DNA of 64,000 nt from Elephas maximus indicus (Eukaryota > Chordata > Mammalia > Proboscidea > Elephantidae). The stretch is from the NCBI RefSeq assembly GCF_024166365.1, contig NC_064842.1, positions 28,057,001 to 28,121,000 on the forward strand, read 5' to 3'. The translations under genes and the position numbers were made by a program. Shown here in pieces: positions 63,761 through 64,000 of this stretch. Each line of letters starts with the position of its first letter. Position 1 is the stretch's first letter. Under the pieces are notes generated by a model. It did not search any database. It was given only the letters and a program-made list of their open reading frames with translations, and was not told the DNA's origin.

Positions 63761-64000
63761 GTTGTTGTTAGGTGCCGTTGAGTCAGTTCCCACTCATAGC
63801 AGCTCAGTGTACAACAGAACGAAACACTGCCTGGTCCTGCACCATCCTCACAATTTTTGGTATGTTTGCTATGTTTGCGCCCATTGTTTGCACCCACTGT
63901 GTCAGTCCCTCTCGTTGAGGGTCTTCCTCTTTTTCGCAGACATGCTACCTTACCAAGCATGATGCCCTTCCCCAGGGGCTGGTCCCTCCTGATAACATGT
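63761..64000 (-). pseudogene. RTE-clade LINE 3' end, minus strand
   Basis: Starts with the reverse tail TTGTTGTTAGGTGCCGTTGA and continues into the C-terminal coding part (GNSFCCT-like decayed frame). Runs off the window end. It appears to have inserted into the tRNA-Gly SINE. Confidence 0.85.

Noticed and set aside
1..64000. CRISPR array, operon, phage or other prokaryotic system
   Set aside because: No evenly spaced direct repeats, no operon-like frames; the sequence is clearly vertebrate nuclear DNA.

Overview
This is a mammalian nuclear window. It carries most of one protein-coding gene, ERO1B (also ERO1LB, ER oxidoreductin 1 beta), on the + strand, in a dense background of interspersed repeats. 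About 25 copies of a tRNA-derived SINE that shares its 3' tail with a BovB/RTE-clade LINE point to Afrotheria. Several long copies of one young L1-like 3' UTR make a paenungulate (elephant-like) genome the most likely source. I cannot name the species from sequence alone.

Layout: 1-3985 is intergenic (RTE fragment, a large palindrome, three LTR-like relics, SINEs, MIR). 3990-4765 is a CpG-island promoter with GC boxes and no TATA box. The ATG is at 4526. Fourteen coding exons follow, all with GT-AG introns and closed phases, encoding 404 codons up to 62413: 4526-4630, 14657-14776, 21435-21518, 28025-28066, 29646-29728, 42146-42219, 47602-47722, 47856-47902, 51297-51308, 53869-53895, 58464-58556, 58684-58930, 59781-59850, 62327-62413. 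The C-terminal end of the protein and the 3' UTR lie beyond the window. The protein has a signal peptide, a shuttle cysteine pair (C91/C96), FAD-contact residues and the C391-x2-C394-x2-C397 active site. It reoxidises protein disulfide isomerase in the ER lumen.

The introns hold a layered repeat record: old L2, MIR, L1M and MaLR relics; DNA transposons (a near full-length Tigger1 with decayed transposase, plus several TA-flanked non-autonomous elements with inverted ends); then RTE copies, L1-like 3' ends and AfroSINEs nested in them, many with clear target-site duplications. No RNA gene, CRISPR array, bacterial feature or second protein-coding gene was found.

The most interesting non-genic signals are a 261-bp fold-back element (50277-50537), an 80-bp-armed palindrome (374-580), two TA-flanked elements with GC-rich cores (35762-36454, carrying a canonical CTCF-type core, and 54390-54823), the 12-nt and 27-nt frame-neutral microexons of ERO1B, and a palindromic CCACG-type site in the promoter that could serve the unfolded protein response.
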